Shown: piece after piece, positions 1 through 8,853 of the stretch | How the letters are laid out: each line of letters starts with the position of its first letter | How positions within the stretch are numbered: position 1 is the first letter of the stretch | DNA from: Pseudoalteromonas luteoviolacea | Lineage (GTDB): Bacteria; Pseudomonadota; Gammaproteobacteria; Enterobacterales; Alteromonadaceae | Assembly (NCBI RefSeq): GCF_000814765.1 | Contig: NZ_JWIC01000010.1 | Span: 382,001 to 446,000 of the forward strand | Reading direction: 5' to 3' | DNA length: 64,000 nucleotides | The notes under the pieces: model-generated | What the model saw: the letters and a program-made list of their open reading frames with translations, nothing else | The model's database searches: none | What the model was told of the DNA's origin: nothing | Made by a program: the position numbers and the translations under genes

Positions 1-933
1 TCTTGAGACTGCTTTTCGGCGTTTTGTTTTTTCATTTCAAGTTCAAACAATTTAGCTTTTAACTGCTTCATTGCTTGCGCCTTGTTTTTGTGCTGTGAAC
101 GGTCATTCTGACACTGCACAACAGTATTTGTTGGTAAGTGGGTAATACGTACCGCAGACTCTGTACGGTTTACGTGCTGACCACCCGCACCCGACGCGCG
201 ATATACGTCAATACGTAAATCCGCTGGGTTAATATCAATTTCAATATTGTCGTCAATTTCTGGGTAAATAAATGCAGAGGCAAACGAAGTATGACGACGA
301 CCTGTTGAGTCGAATGGGCTCTTACGCACTAAGCGATGTACACCAGTTTCTGTGCGTAACCAACCGTAGGCATATTCACCTGACACACGTACCGTTGCAC
401 CTTTAATGCCGGCAACGTCACCATCAGTTGCTTCAACGATTTCAACTTTGAAGCCTTTTGCTTCAGCCCAGCGCAGATACATACGCAGTAGCATGTTACA
501 CCAGTCTTGCGCTTCAGTACCGCCCGAACCTGATTGTAAATCGATGTAGGCATCGTTGGCATCCTGCTCACCTGAGAACATGCGGCGGAATTCTAGTTTT
601 TCTAATTGACCAACTAAGCCTTCTACTTCTTGCTGTGCTTCAACGAAAGTATCTTCATCTTCCGCTTCTACAGCAAGCTCTACCAAGCCTTCAGCATCGT
701 CTGCGCCACCAACAAGGTTATCAATGGTTTCAACAATCGCTTCTAGGTTCGATTTTTCACGGCCCAGCGCTTGGGCTTTTTCTGGCTCATTCCATACTGC
801 TGGATCTTCAAGTTCGGCATTGACTTCCTCTAAACGCTCTTGTTTTAGAGCATAGTCAAAGATACCCCCGAAGAAGCTCAGTACGTTCGCGAATTTCCTT
901 GATTTGGTTAATCACAGGATTCACTTCAAACAT
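1..933 (-). CDS. prfB: Peptide chain release factor 2 (RF2), 3' end outside window
   Basis: RF2 ends translation at UGA and UAA codons by triggering peptidyl-tRNA hydrolysis in the ribosome. The first 25 codons are read from ATG at 933, then an in-frame UGA (856-858) must be bypassed by a +1 shift, after which the frame stays open to the left edge. The anticodon-like SPF tripeptide is encoded at 312-320 and the catalytic GGQ at 177-185, so this is RF2 and not RF1 (which has PxT). About 310 codons are visible; family members have about 365, so roughly 55 C-terminal residues are missing. It lies downstream of recJ on the same strand, in the xerD-dsbC-recJ-prfB order known from enterobacteria, where lysS follows. 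Identification is secure. Confidence 0.97.
855..870 (-). other. RF2 programmed +1 frameshift site
   Basis: On the minus strand the sequence reads CGGGGGTATCTTTGAC. It contains the Shine-Dalgarno-like GGGGG (865-869), the slippery CUU codon and an in-frame UGA followed by C. This is the classic autoregulatory frameshift signal of prfB: slow termination at UGA when RF2 is scarce lets the ribosome slip from CUU to UUU and read on. The codons after the slip encode the DYALKQER stretch, which continues the RF2 protein. Confidence 0.96.
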
Positions 934-1061
934 CTACATTACTCCAATTTACGCCTTTAACATCTAGCCCATACACCGTAATTTCTTCGCTATCCTACGG
1001 CGTTTATTAAGACAGGCTATCTAAACGGCCAATAGTAACAAAATTTACCACCATATATCAG

Positions 1062-1085
1062 CCCCAAAATACGATAATTTTGGGG
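1062..1085 (-). terminator. Hairpin between recJ and prfB
   Basis: Perfect inverted repeat CCCCAAAAT-N6-ATTTTGGGG just after the recJ stop. No clear U-run follows on the minus strand, so it may be a weak terminator, an mRNA-stabilising hairpin or a prfB leader element. Confidence 0.4.
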
Positions 1086-1138
1086 TTTCGCATGGATAAC
1101 TGAGGTCACTACGTTTGATCGCGATAAAATATCCTAAG

Positions 1139-2869
1139 CTAGTTTGTAACGGCTTGGATCTCACGCACAATCAACTGTAATGAAAACTTACCTCTAAACT
1201 CATTGATATCTAGTTGATACGCCACCTCAGCCAACTGGGCAGACATATTTGGCCACGCTCTCAAATCAACATTAAATGCGATAGCATCCACCAGCTTACC
1301 AGTCGGGTGTTTTAACACTAATTTAAGGTGTTTTTCGGCAACCAAACGTTGCTGTACCAACTCAAAGCGCTCACTAAAAATTGGCTCAGGGAATTGCTGC
1401 CCCCACGGCCCTGCCGCTTGAAGCATATTTGCAAAGTCCATATTAAAACACTCGCTCGGTAACGCGCCATCCGTCAGCAACACGCTTTGCTTCAATTCTT
1501 CAGTCAATTGCTTTTCAACTTCAGCTTCAAACGCTTCTTTAAATGCAGCAAATTGAGACTCATTGATACTGAGTCCGGCGGCCATAGCATGACCACCAAA
1601 CTTCAGAATTAAACCTGGATTTTGAGTATTAATATGCTCGAGTAAATCCCGCATATGGATCCCTTCGATAGACCTACAAGACCCTTTGATCTGTCCATCA
1701 TCACCTTGTGCAAAAATCACAGCTGGTCTGTGATACTTCTCTTTTAAACGACCAGCCAAGATACCAATCACACCTTGATGCCAGTCATCCTGATATAAAC
1801 ACACAGCCGTCGGTACACTTTGAGATTGATAGCTTAATCGTTCCAGCACAGCTTGCGCCTCTTGCTGCATACCCTGCTCTATTTCACGCCTTTCATGGTT
1901 TAAGCTATCAAGCTCGTTCGCAATCCGACGCGCCTGATATTCATCTTTCGCTAACAGGCAAGCAATACCCAAGCTCATATCATCCAAACGACCCGCAGCA
2001 TTGAGCCTAGGTGCCAGCGAAAAGCCAAAATCACTGGCTGTGAGCCGGTTCATATTGCGATTCGAGACTTCAATTAGGGCTTTAATCCCAGGTCGTGTTT
2101 GACCATTTTTTATGCGGGCTAGCCCTTGGAAAACCAAAGTACGATTGTTCGCATCCAACGCAACCACATCGGCGACTGTGCCTAATGCCACAATATCGAG
2201 TAATGATGCTAAATTTGGCTCTCGGCGCTGGTGTGTCTCGAAATAAGATATAGAGCGCAAATGATGCCTCAGTGCAATTAACAAATAAAACGCAACACCA
2301 ACACCCGCTATCGACTTTGATGGAAACTGGCAGTCATGTCGGTTGGGGTTAATAATCGCATCCGCATGAGGTAATTGCGCACCTTGTAAATGGTGATCGG
2401 TCACGATAACTTTGATACCTGCCGCCTTAACAATGTCGATACCTGCAATGCAGGAAATACCATTATCGACCGTAATCACCAAATCTGGTGCAAGTTGCAC
2501 AATTTGCTCAGCCAACGCAGGACTCAACCCGTACCCAAGACTAAACCTATCTGGCACCAAATAATCAACATGATTAAAGCCAAATTCAGGCAACCCTTGC
2601 ATCAACACTGCAGTACTGGTGGCACCATCAGCATCAAAGTCGCCCACAATCAGAATGCGTTGCTGAGCATCAAGTGCGCCTGCCAAAATATCACAGGCAA
2701 CAGATATATCTTTAAATAGCTTGAAATCAAGCAGTGTTGCTGCGCTATTATTTAATTCTGCCGCAGATTGCACACCTCGCGCCGCATAGAGCTGTTTAAT
2801 AACGGGATGAAGGTTATCCGGCAAGTAGCTATCATCAACATGCTGTCGAGGCTGGATCTTAGTTTGCAT
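1139..2869 (-). CDS. recJ: Single-stranded-DNA-specific 5'-3' exonuclease RecJ
   Basis: RecJ degrades single-stranded DNA 5' to 3' in recombination (RecFOR pathway), mismatch repair and base-excision repair. The 576-residue length is normal (E. coli 577). The DHH phosphoesterase core shows the metal-binding GDFDADG motif (76-82), VDNG near 134 and the diagnostic DHH (158-160). The DHHA1 part has the conserved GGHAMAAG near residue 425, followed by the C-terminal OB-fold region. The gene lies between dsbC and prfB on the same strand. A terminator-like hairpin separates it from dsbC, so it may have its own promoter. Confidence 0.97.
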   Translation of the reverse strand: MQTKIQPRQHVDDSYLPDNLHPVIKQLYAARGVQSAAELNNSAATLLDFKLFKDISVACDILAGALDAQQRILIVGDFDADGATSTAVLMQGLPEFGFNHVDYLVPDRFSLGYGLSPALAEQIVQLAPDLVITVDNGISCIAGIDIVKAAGIKVIVTDHHLQGAQLPHADAIINPNRHDCQFPSKSIAGVGVAFYLLIALRHHLRSISYFETHQRREPNLASLLDIVALGTVADVVALDANNRTLVFQGLARIKNGQTRPGIKALIEVSNRNMNRLTASDFGFSLAPRLNAAGRLDDMSLGIACLLAKDEYQARRIANELDSLNHERREIEQGMQQEAQAVLERLSYQSQSVPTAVCLYQDDWHQGVIGILAGRLKEKYHRPAVIFAQGDDGQIKGSCRSIEGIHMRDLLEHINTQNPGLILKFGGHAMAAGLSINESQFAAFKEAFEAEVEKQLTEELKQSVLLTDGALPSECFNMDFANMLQAAGPWGQQFPEPIFSERFELVQQRLVAEKHLKLVLKHPTGKLVDAIAFNVDLRAWPNMSAQLAEVAYQLDINEFRGKFSLQLIVREIQAVTN

Positions 2870-2950
2870 AGAACTCTGATTACTCTTTATCTGACTTTAG
2901 TTATTTCAGTTTGCAGCTACAAATAAGTGGTAGTTGACATTTGCAGGCAC

Positions 2951-2974
2951 AAAAAAAGGCCTGACGGCCTTTTT
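2951..2974 (-). terminator. Intrinsic terminator after dsbC
   Basis: Minus-strand hairpin AAAAAGGCC-GTCA-GGCCTTTTTTT directly downstream of the dsbC stop: a GC-rich stem, a tetraloop and a run of seven T. Confidence 0.85.
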
Positions 2975-3002
2975 ATCATAATGGGTCTATTATACGTAAA
3001 GC

Positions 3003-3734
3003 TTAAGACTTTGCATTTCTTTCTAGTGAAGCAGCTAGCTCAGCAGCAGGCTGGTAGCCTGGAATGATCGTACCATCTTCAAGGATAATCGCAGGCGTGC
3101 CAGAAACACCAAACTTTTGACCTAACTGATAATGCTCAGCAACTGGTGCTGTACAATCTTTCACATCAGCAACCGGGTTACCCGCTTTCGCTTCAGTCAT
3201 TGCCGTTGCCGCATCTTTTGCACACCACACATTCATTAAATCTTCATAGCCTTGGCTTTGGATACCGCCACGTGGGAATGCAAGATATTTGACCGTGATC
3301 CCAGCTTCTAGGTAATCCTCTAGTTCACGGTGAAGTTTACGACAGTAACCGCAAGTGATATCGGTAAAAATTGTCACCTGATGCTTTTCATTTTCAGCTT
3401 TGTAGACGATCATCGAATCTTCGTATTGCTTTAAGCCTTCTTTACGAACACCGCTTAATGCATCTTCGGTCAGATTTTTTCTGTTTGGAATATCGATCAA
3501 TGCACCCTGCATTAAATAACGACCATCAGTACTTGAGTAGAAAACACCACGATCTGTGATCACGGTTTTCAATCCAGGAATTGGGCTATCTGTAATGTCA
3601 TTCACTGATAATCCTAGACCCGCTAGTGACTGCTGGATAGGGTTAATTGCAAAAACTCCCTCTTTTTGCGTTGTTTCTTCTGCATAAGCAGAAGCACTGG
3701 CCGCAAGCGCGGCTGCTAAAAATAACTTTTTCAT
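3003..3734 (-). CDS. dsbC: Thiol:disulfide interchange protein DsbC
   Basis: Periplasmic disulfide isomerase that reshuffles wrong disulfides; DsbD keeps it reduced. From the ATG at 3734 the product is 243 residues and begins with a typical signal peptide (Lys-Lys, hydrophobic core, cleavage near ASAYA/E at 18). The N-terminal dimerisation domain covers about 20-80. The thioredoxin domain carries the active site CGYC (128-131), a second structural Cys pair (171, 194) and the cis-proline TP (213-214). An upstream ATG at 3761 is possible but would bury the signal peptide, so 3734 is preferred. It lies between xerD and recJ, as in E. coli. Confidence 0.95.
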   Translation of the reverse strand: MKKLFLAAALAASASAYAEETTQKEGVFAINPIQQSLAGLGLSVNDITDSPIPGLKTVITDRGVFYSSTDGRYLMQGALIDIPNRKNLTEDALSGVRKEGLKQYEDSMIVYKAENEKHQVTIFTDITCGYCRKLHRELEDYLEAGITVKYLAFPRGGIQSQGYEDLMNVWCAKDAATAMTEAKAGNPVADVKDCTAPVAEHYQLGQKFGVSGTPAIILEDGTIIPGYQPAAELAASLERNAKS

Positions 3735-3797
3735 CTTTGTTCTCGTAAATTCGTTTTTCATTCATCACTAAGACCGTGAAACTTCAAAAAAATTCCA

Positions 3798-4724
3798 TCA
3801 AGCCCGAGGATGGTGCTGCTCATGTAAAGATTTTAATCTCTCACTGGCAACATGTGTATAAATTTGTGTCGTTGACAAGTCACTATGACCCAACATCATT
3901 TGCACAACGCGTAAGTCCGCTCCATGATTCAGCAAATGTGTTGCAAATGCATGACGTAACGTGTGTGGCGATAACGGAGACTTGACATCAGCCAACATAG
4001 CATAGTGTTTGATTCTATGCCAAAAAGTTTGCCGTGTCATACCTATACCTCGTTTAGACGGAAAGACAAAGTCATTGGCATGCTTAACCATTTGAGGCCT
4101 GCCGACCTGCAAAAACTGTTCGACCCAACGCAATGATTCTTGACCCATCGGCACCATGCGTTCCTTGCCGCCCTTGCCTTTGACTAATACAACTGCTTGG
4201 CGTAAGTTTATTTGCTCTATCCGCAATCCAACCAGCTCTGTAACGCGCAAACCCGTGGCGTATAAAAGCTCCAGCATGGCCTTATCTCTCAGCCCCATCG
4301 CATCTTCAATATTAGGCGCATTTAACAAGGCTTCAACCTCTTGCTCTGAAAGCGTTTTTGGCAAAGATTGTACTGTTTTAGGTTGTGCAATATTTATCAG
4401 TGGACTTTGGGAGATTTTTTTGTGGTTTACCCAGTAAAGGTAAAATCGCTTCAAGGCACTAATCGATCTGGCTGTACTTCTTGGTTTAAGGCCCAGATCA
4501 ACGCGATATGCTAAATAAGCCTCTACATCTGCCACGCTGATGGCCAATATGTCTTGGCCGTCAAGCTGCGTCTGTATAAAGCTTGAAAATTTCTCCAAAT
4601 CTGTGCGATACGCAGAAATGGTATTGTCACTCAATCCCTGCTCTAAAAATAAGGCGTCTAAGAATGACTCTATCGGGTCAAAATCATCCTCGTCTATTTC
4701 TGATATGGTTTCTTGTTCGTTCAC
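3798..4724 (-). CDS. xerD: Site-specific tyrosine recombinase XerD
   Basis: XerD acts with XerC at the chromosomal dif site to resolve chromosome dimers under FtsK control. The protein has 308 residues, with an acidic N-terminal extension of roughly ten residues compared with E. coli (298). The SAM-like core-binding domain is at about 20-110. The catalytic set is complete: R160 (ATGLR), K184, H254-x-x-R257 (PHTLR), H280 (LGH) and the nucleophile Y289 (QIYTH). The position next to dsbC and divergent from fldB supports XerD over XerC. The start is the first Met after the short divergent promoter region. Confidence 0.95.
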   Translation of the reverse strand: MNEQETISEIDEDDFDPIESFLDALFLEQGLSDNTISAYRTDLEKFSSFIQTQLDGQDILAISVADVEAYLAYRVDLGLKPRSTARSISALKRFYLYWVNHKKISQSPLINIAQPKTVQSLPKTLSEQEVEALLNAPNIEDAMGLRDKAMLELLYATGLRVTELVGLRIEQINLRQAVVLVKGKGGKERMVPMGQESLRWVEQFLQVGRPQMVKHANDFVFPSKRGIGMTRQTFWHRIKHYAMLADVKSPLSPHTLRHAFATHLLNHGADLRVVQMMLGHSDLSTTQIYTHVASERLKSLHEQHHPRA

Positions 4725-4801
4725 GGGCTGCCTGTATCAATTGATTAAACCTTAAGGTAGACTGCCCCCATATAATAACAGCCATTTGAGTGAAGAATAC
4801 A

Positions 4802-5323
4802 ATGCAAATCGGGTTATTTTACGGTTCAACAACCTGTTATACAGAAATGGCCGCTGAAAAAATACAAGAAATCATTGGTAAAGATGTCATTTCTTTACAC
4901 AATATCAAAGATGAACCACTGAAAAACGCAGAGCAGTTCGACTTTGTGATCTTTGGTATTTCTACATGGGACTTTGGAGAGTTACAAGAAGACTGGGAAT
5001 CTCACTGGGATGACATCGATGGTGTTGACCTAAGTGGAAAAACCATCGCCTTATTTGGCATGGGCGATCAGCAAGGTTATGGACAGTGGTTCCAAGATGC
5101 TCTGGGTATGCTTCATGATAAAATCGCACCTCAAGGCGCTAATTTTATTGGCTTTTGGCCCAATTCAGATGACTATGAATTTGAAGCATCAAAAGCATTA
5201 ACAGAAGATGGTAAACACTTTGTCGGCCTTGCTTTAGACGAAGACAGCCAATACGACAAGAGTGATGAGCGCATTGCCACCTGGATTGAGCAGGTGATGA
5301 CTGAATATGCTGAAACACTCTAA
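4802..5323 (+). CDS. fldB: Flavodoxin FldB
   Basis: Long-chain flavodoxin carrying non-covalent FMN, a low-potential electron carrier. From the ATG at 4802 the 173-residue protein starts [11 protein letters not shown], with the FMN phosphate-binding loop at about 8-14, followed by the [12 protein letters not shown] segment near 55-67 and the GDQxGYGxWF region. The CYTEM sequence after the phosphate loop matches FldB. A GTG at 4790 would add four residues, but the ATG keeps the family start and has GAAG upstream. It is divergent from xerD, the same pairing as in E. coli. Confidence 0.92.
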   Translation: MQIGLFYGSTTCYTEMAAEKIQEIIGKDVISLHNIKDEPLKNAEQFDFVIFGISTWDFGELQEDWESHWDDIDGVDLSGKTIALFGMGDQQGYGQWFQDALGMLHDKIAPQGANFIGFWPNSDDYEFEASKALTEDGKHFVGLALDEDSQYDKSDERIATWIEQVMTEYAETL

Positions 5324-5330
5324 CTCTGAT

Positions 5331-5349
5331 TGAGCGGGCCCCCCGCTCA
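5331..5349. terminator. Hairpin between convergent fldB and HExxH gene
   Basis: TGAGCGGG-CCC-CCCGCTCA, an 8-bp perfect stem between the two stop codons. It has no T-run on either side, so its strength as a terminator is uncertain. Confidence 0.45.
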
Positions 5350-5354
5350 CCCAC

Positions 5355-5864
5355 TTAGACCCAAGACACCGTTCGGATCCAAGCCTGCATGTTGGGAAAG
5401 CCCTGCTCTGGACAACTCATTTGATAAGCACCTAATAAAGGGTGACCTATGCCGCCACCTTGTTCAAAAGCTTGAATCAGATTGTCGCTATTTCCTCTAT
5501 ATCCAGCGTCATGAAAGACAACATCGAGAGAAAAGCCAAGGAATTTGGCTGCGGCAACGGACCATGCTGTCGCCGCCATTTCTTCACCCATCATTTGCTG
5601 CTTTGGGCGCTGATGCTGAAGCCCTGTTTTATAAATATCTCCATCTAAAAGATGTCGCTCTTTAGGTTCACATACCGCATAATGCCCAGCTTCATGCAAT
5701 ATATCTCCAGGGTGACGCAGCTTAGCCAGATCGATTTCTAAGACACCGTGACTGTGTCTGAGCCCGGGTAAAAAAGTGTCACCAGTGAACTCTAATACCC
5801 GATATGGCAAATCAATTTCATTCAAAAAGTTTAATATCAGTTGCACTTGCTGTGCGTGCTCCAT
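5355..5864 (-). CDS. Unrecognised protein with HEAGH zincin-like motif
   Basis: I do not recognise a named family. From the ATG at 5864 (GGAGAG lies four bases upstream; the ATG at 5876 has no such site) the protein has 169 residues. It carries HEAGHYAV at about 57-64, the HExxH signature of zinc metalloproteins, followed by an acidic and charged stretch. EEMAATAW near 93-100 could supply a third ligand. No signal peptide or membrane segment is seen, so it is probably cytoplasmic. It sits tail to tail with fldB and downstream of trmN6 (about 40 bp gap), so it may be co-transcribed with trmN6. A metal-dependent hydrolase is inference only. Confidence 0.8.
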   Translation of the reverse strand: MEHAQQVQLILNFLNEIDLPYRVLEFTGDTFLPGLRHSHGVLEIDLAKLRHPGDILHEAGHYAVCEPKERHLLDGDIYKTGLQHQRPKQQMMGEEMAATAWSVAAAKFLGFSLDVVFHDAGYRGNSDNLIQAFEQGGGIGHPLLGAYQMSCPEQGFPNMQAWIRTVSWV

Positions 5865-5904
5865 CACACTCTCCATTAATTATGCATTCGCTAATACACA
5901 ACCT

Positions 5905-6603
5905 TTACATTTTCAAATAAAAATCACGACATAATCGCGTATACTCAGCGCTGTATTGATTATTGCCATCATAAATACACAAAGACTCTGTCACCAATGC
6001 CTGCTCTACTTTAGATAATTCGAACATGACCCGTGATACTGCTTTAGAGGGCGTCGTTTTCACGTCGCATTGACGAATCAAATAGAGTCCCTTTGCTTGT
6101 GCAAGCTCAATAAATATATGCGCTCCCTCTAAGGGCAGTATAATTGCCAGCCTGCTACTTTCTGAAGAAAGCCGCAAGAACGATGTAATTAAGTCTGCAA
6201 AGCTCAAACTATCTGTATGCCTTGCTAAATTTCTCTGCGCATTTTCCCCTTTCAAGCTTGCTTGAAAATAAGGAGGGTTACTGAATATTAAATCAAACTT
6301 CTCCGGCGACTCAAAATCTTGCACCGCTATACAATGCAATTGAATATCCGGCCACGGCGAGCGCGCAATATTAAGGGTCGCCTCATCGCTTGCCTGCTCA
6401 TCTATTTCAATCGCCGATAATGCTAATTGGGGCGAACGTTGTTTTGCCATTAAGCTTAATAACCCGGTCCCCGCACCTATATCAAGTACATTTTTCGCAT
6501 TATTTAGTGATAGCCACGAGCCAAACATGATCCCATCTGTTGAAACCTTCATTGCAGCGTGGTTTTGGTCAATTTTAAATTGTTTAAATGCAAAGCTTGC
6601 CAT
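5905..6603 (-). CDS. trmN6: tRNA1(Val) (adenine-37-N6)-methyltransferase
   Basis: YfiC/TrmN6-family enzyme that uses S-adenosylmethionine to methylate N6 of A37 in tRNA-Val. The 232-residue product from ATG 6603 has the Rossmann SAM motif DIGAGTG (41-47) and the N6-methyltransferase signature NPPY (109-112). The N-terminal FxFKxF..Q..AAMKVSTDG pattern is typical of this family. The longer frame back to 6633 runs into the divergent promoter with srmB and is not preferred. The trmN6/srmB divergent pair also occurs in E. coli. Confidence 0.92.
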   Translation of the reverse strand: MASFAFKQFKIDQNHAAMKVSTDGIMFGSWLSLNNAKNVLDIGAGTGLLSLMAKQRSPQLALSAIEIDEQASDEATLNIARSPWPDIQLHCIAVQDFESPEKFDLIFSNPPYFQASLKGENAQRNLARHTDSLSFADLITSFLRLSSESSRLAIILPLEGAHIFIELAQAKGLYLIRQCDVKTTPSKAVSRVMFELSKVEQALVTESLCIYDGNNQYSAEYTRLCRDFYLKM

Positions 6604-6670
6604 ATTGCACCTTTTAGAAAACGCCAAGCACAAGTATAATTCCGCTATTGTCCTTTATTTGTGATGCATT

Positions 6671-7903
6671 ATGCAATTTTCTGAATTTGATCTTGATGGC
6701 AAAGTACTCTCTGCCATAAAAAAAATTGGTTATACAACCGCCACCAGCATTCAACAGCTGGCTATCCCTGAAGCGCTACTTGGGCGTGACATTCTTGCAT
6801 CAGCGCCCACTGGCACAGGAAAAACAGCCGCTTTTCTTATACCGGCGATTCAATACTTGTTGGACTTCCCAAGAAAAGACCCGGGGTTTGCACGTGTCTT
6901 AATTATGACTCCCACCAGAGAGCTGGCTTATCAAGTACACGATCAGTGTCAGGCACTTGCAGAAAACACTCACTTGAGAATTGGCGTTGTCACAGGTGGT
7001 ATTAACTATGGTAGCCACAAAGAGATCTTCGAAAAAAACAATGACATTCTCATAGCCACCCCTGGTCGCTTAATGGAATATTTGGAAACTGAAAACTTCC
7101 ATGCTGACAATGTCGAGCTACTGGTACTTGATGAAGCTGACCGGATGCTAGACATGGGCTTTAAAAAAGAAATGCTACGTATCTGTGAAGAGGCTAAAAA
7201 CCGTCGTCAAGGCTTCTTATTCTCCGCAACACTTGAAGGTGATAGCGTTGAGTTATTCGCTGAGCGTATGCTCAATGACCCTGCATTGCTAGAAGCAGAG
7301 TCATCGAGAAAAGAAAAAGGCAAAATCCATCAGTGGGCTCATCTTGCTGACGACTACACACATAAATTAGCGTTGCTTACGCATTTACTAAAAAGCGAAG
7401 AAGTCGAAAAAGCCATTGTTTTTGTTAAAACTCGAGAGCGTCTAGAGCAGTTAATTGGTGAGCTGTATGCCAATGAAATCAAGACTACTTGGCTACGAGG
7501 TGAGATGCCGCAAGATAAACGTATGACAGCTATGGCAAGTTTCCACAGTGGCAGAACCAATATCTTAGTTGCAACAGATGTTGCTGCAAGAGGGATTGAT
7601 GTTCCAGACATAACACATGTAATCAATTTTGATATGCCACGCACTGCAGATATTTATGTGCACCGTATTGGCCGTACTGGCCGTGCAGGCAAAAAAGGCA
7701 CGGCTATCTCATTAGTTGAAGCACATGATGCTGAAATTTTGGGTAAGGTCGAGCGTTATACAGATCAAAAGCTTAAACGCCGCACCATTGAAGGGTTAGA
7801 GCCGAAGCACAAAGAAGCTAAAGCGCCGAAAAAGAAAAAAGACGCAGCAAAAATTAAAGCCAAGAAAAAAGCGGCTAAAAGTAAAAAGAAAAAGAAAAAA
7901 TAA
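6671..7903 (+). CDS. srmB: DEAD-box ATP-dependent RNA helicase SrmB
   Basis: SrmB unwinds RNA during early 50S ribosomal subunit assembly. The 410-residue protein has the Q-motif region (about 4-30), Walker A APTGTGKT (45-52), PTRELA (81-86), DEAD (154-157) and SAT (185-187). The second RecA domain holds ARGIDVP and HRIGRTGR. After about residue 370 comes a lysine-rich tail ending in runs of K, which should bind RNA non-specifically. The SATLEGD segment and FDMPR match SrmB better than other DEAD-box paralogs. A strong terminator follows immediately. Confidence 0.95.
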   Translation: MQFSEFDLDGKVLSAIKKIGYTTATSIQQLAIPEALLGRDILASAPTGTGKTAAFLIPAIQYLLDFPRKDPGFARVLIMTPTRELAYQVHDQCQALAENTHLRIGVVTGGINYGSHKEIFEKNNDILIATPGRLMEYLETENFHADNVELLVLDEADRMLDMGFKKEMLRICEEAKNRRQGFLFSATLEGDSVELFAERMLNDPALLEAESSRKEKGKIHQWAHLADDYTHKLALLTHLLKSEEVEKAIVFVKTRERLEQLIGELYANEIKTTWLRGEMPQDKRMTAMASFHSGRTNILVATDVAARGIDVPDITHVINFDMPRTADIYVHRIGRTGRAGKKGTAISLVEAHDAEILGKVERYTDQKLKRRTIEGLEPKHKEAKAPKKKKDAAKIKAKKKAAKSKKKKKK

Positions 7904-7904
7904 T

Positions 7905-7930
7905 AAAAAAGCCCCGGTAGGGGCTTTTTT
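7905..7930 (+). terminator. Intrinsic terminator of srmB
   Basis: AAAAAAGCCCC-GGTA-GGGGCTTTTTT just after the srmB stop: a strong GC stem followed by six T. Confidence 0.92.
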
Positions 7931-8058
7931 GTATCGCCTAGTTGCTGCTAATCTTAATTTAACTTTGTGTTGTTAACATACAAAACAATAGCGCATTTCA
8001 TATTCCTGACGTGTTTAAATATCACACTTTACGAAGATCAATATAAAATATAATCATC

Positions 8059-8853
8059 ATGAATGAGCAGCAACGGCAACAATTAGAAAGTCACTTGGCA
8101 CACCTAAGGCTCGAAATCGATCCTGTATTAGCAAAACAATATCCAAGCTTTGCGGGAAAGCCCTACCCTCTGGGACGTTGCAAAGAGATTCGCAACGCCA
8201 TACTTGATAAACTGCATATGCAATTAGCACAAGAGAAAATACCTGAAGCCATAAAGCCCCTTGCAGCCGAGCTAAGTGGTGGGCAAGCACTTAAGCCAAT
8301 CTGGGGATCTCTCAGAGATGAATACTTCCAAAATGCCATTTTAATTGACGACTGGTATATTGATGCCGCAAACGATACCGTGAACCCAAACAAACCACGT
8401 GTAGAGGTGGTAAAACTTGAAAAAAGCGGCTTTAGTCCCATCTCAAGCTTTGAGCAGTTTTGTGCTATTGCACAACAATACTGGCAAGTTACTTTATATA
8501 AAAATGACGTATTTCCTGCACTTGCACCGTTTTTACCGCTGGTGTGTGTCAATCAGCAAGGCGCTTGCTGGCTGGGTGCCGCCAATGATGACATGATCTC
8601 ATTGGCCAGGACATCAGAATTTACCTTAAGTGAGCGCGTATTAGCCACCTTGCCAAGCACACCAAATCACATAAAAACGGCTTGGTATACTCACTATAAC
8701 CACCTGCCAGAGCACTTATTGCAACAAACACAGGTAGACCCAGTCACCTACTGTCAATCATACCGAATACAACATAAGTACTCAGACCTTCTGTTTCGAG
8801 ATGAAATTGTTAAGGCTTATCTGCAATTGGCAAAAGGGGTGAGCGTCGTCTAA
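8059..8853 (+). CDS. Hypothetical protein, unknown family
   Basis: I do not recognise this 264-residue protein. It has no signal peptide or transmembrane segment, a helical Gln-rich N terminus and several aromatic clusters (DDWYIDAAND near 112-121, TAWYTHYNHLPEH near 214-226). It lies between the srmB terminator and a convergent MFS gene. Its last 44 bases overlap the 3' end of that gene, so both stop codons lie inside each other's coding region. The frame is long and uninterrupted and codon use resembles the neighbours, so it is probably a real lineage-restricted gene. Syd was considered, but the length and sequence do not fit. Confidence 0.75.
   Translation: MNEQQRQQLESHLAHLRLEIDPVLAKQYPSFAGKPYPLGRCKEIRNAILDKLHMQLAQEKIPEAIKPLAAELSGGQALKPIWGSLRDEYFQNAILIDDWYIDAANDTVNPNKPRVEVVKLEKSGFSPISSFEQFCAIAQQYWQVTLYKNDVFPALAPFLPLVCVNQQGACWLGAANDDMISLARTSEFTLSERVLATLPSTPNHIKTAWYTHYNHLPEHLLQQTQVDPVTYCQSYRIQHKYSDLLFRDEIVKAYLQLAKGVSVV

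Noticed and set aside
5355-5864. Possible elongation factor P hydroxylase EpmC
   Set aside because: Sequence and size do not match EpmC/YfcM; only the HExxH motif is clear.
8059-8853. Possible SecY-interacting protein Syd
   Set aside because: The protein is 264 residues long and lacks the Syd sequence pattern; kept as hypothetical.
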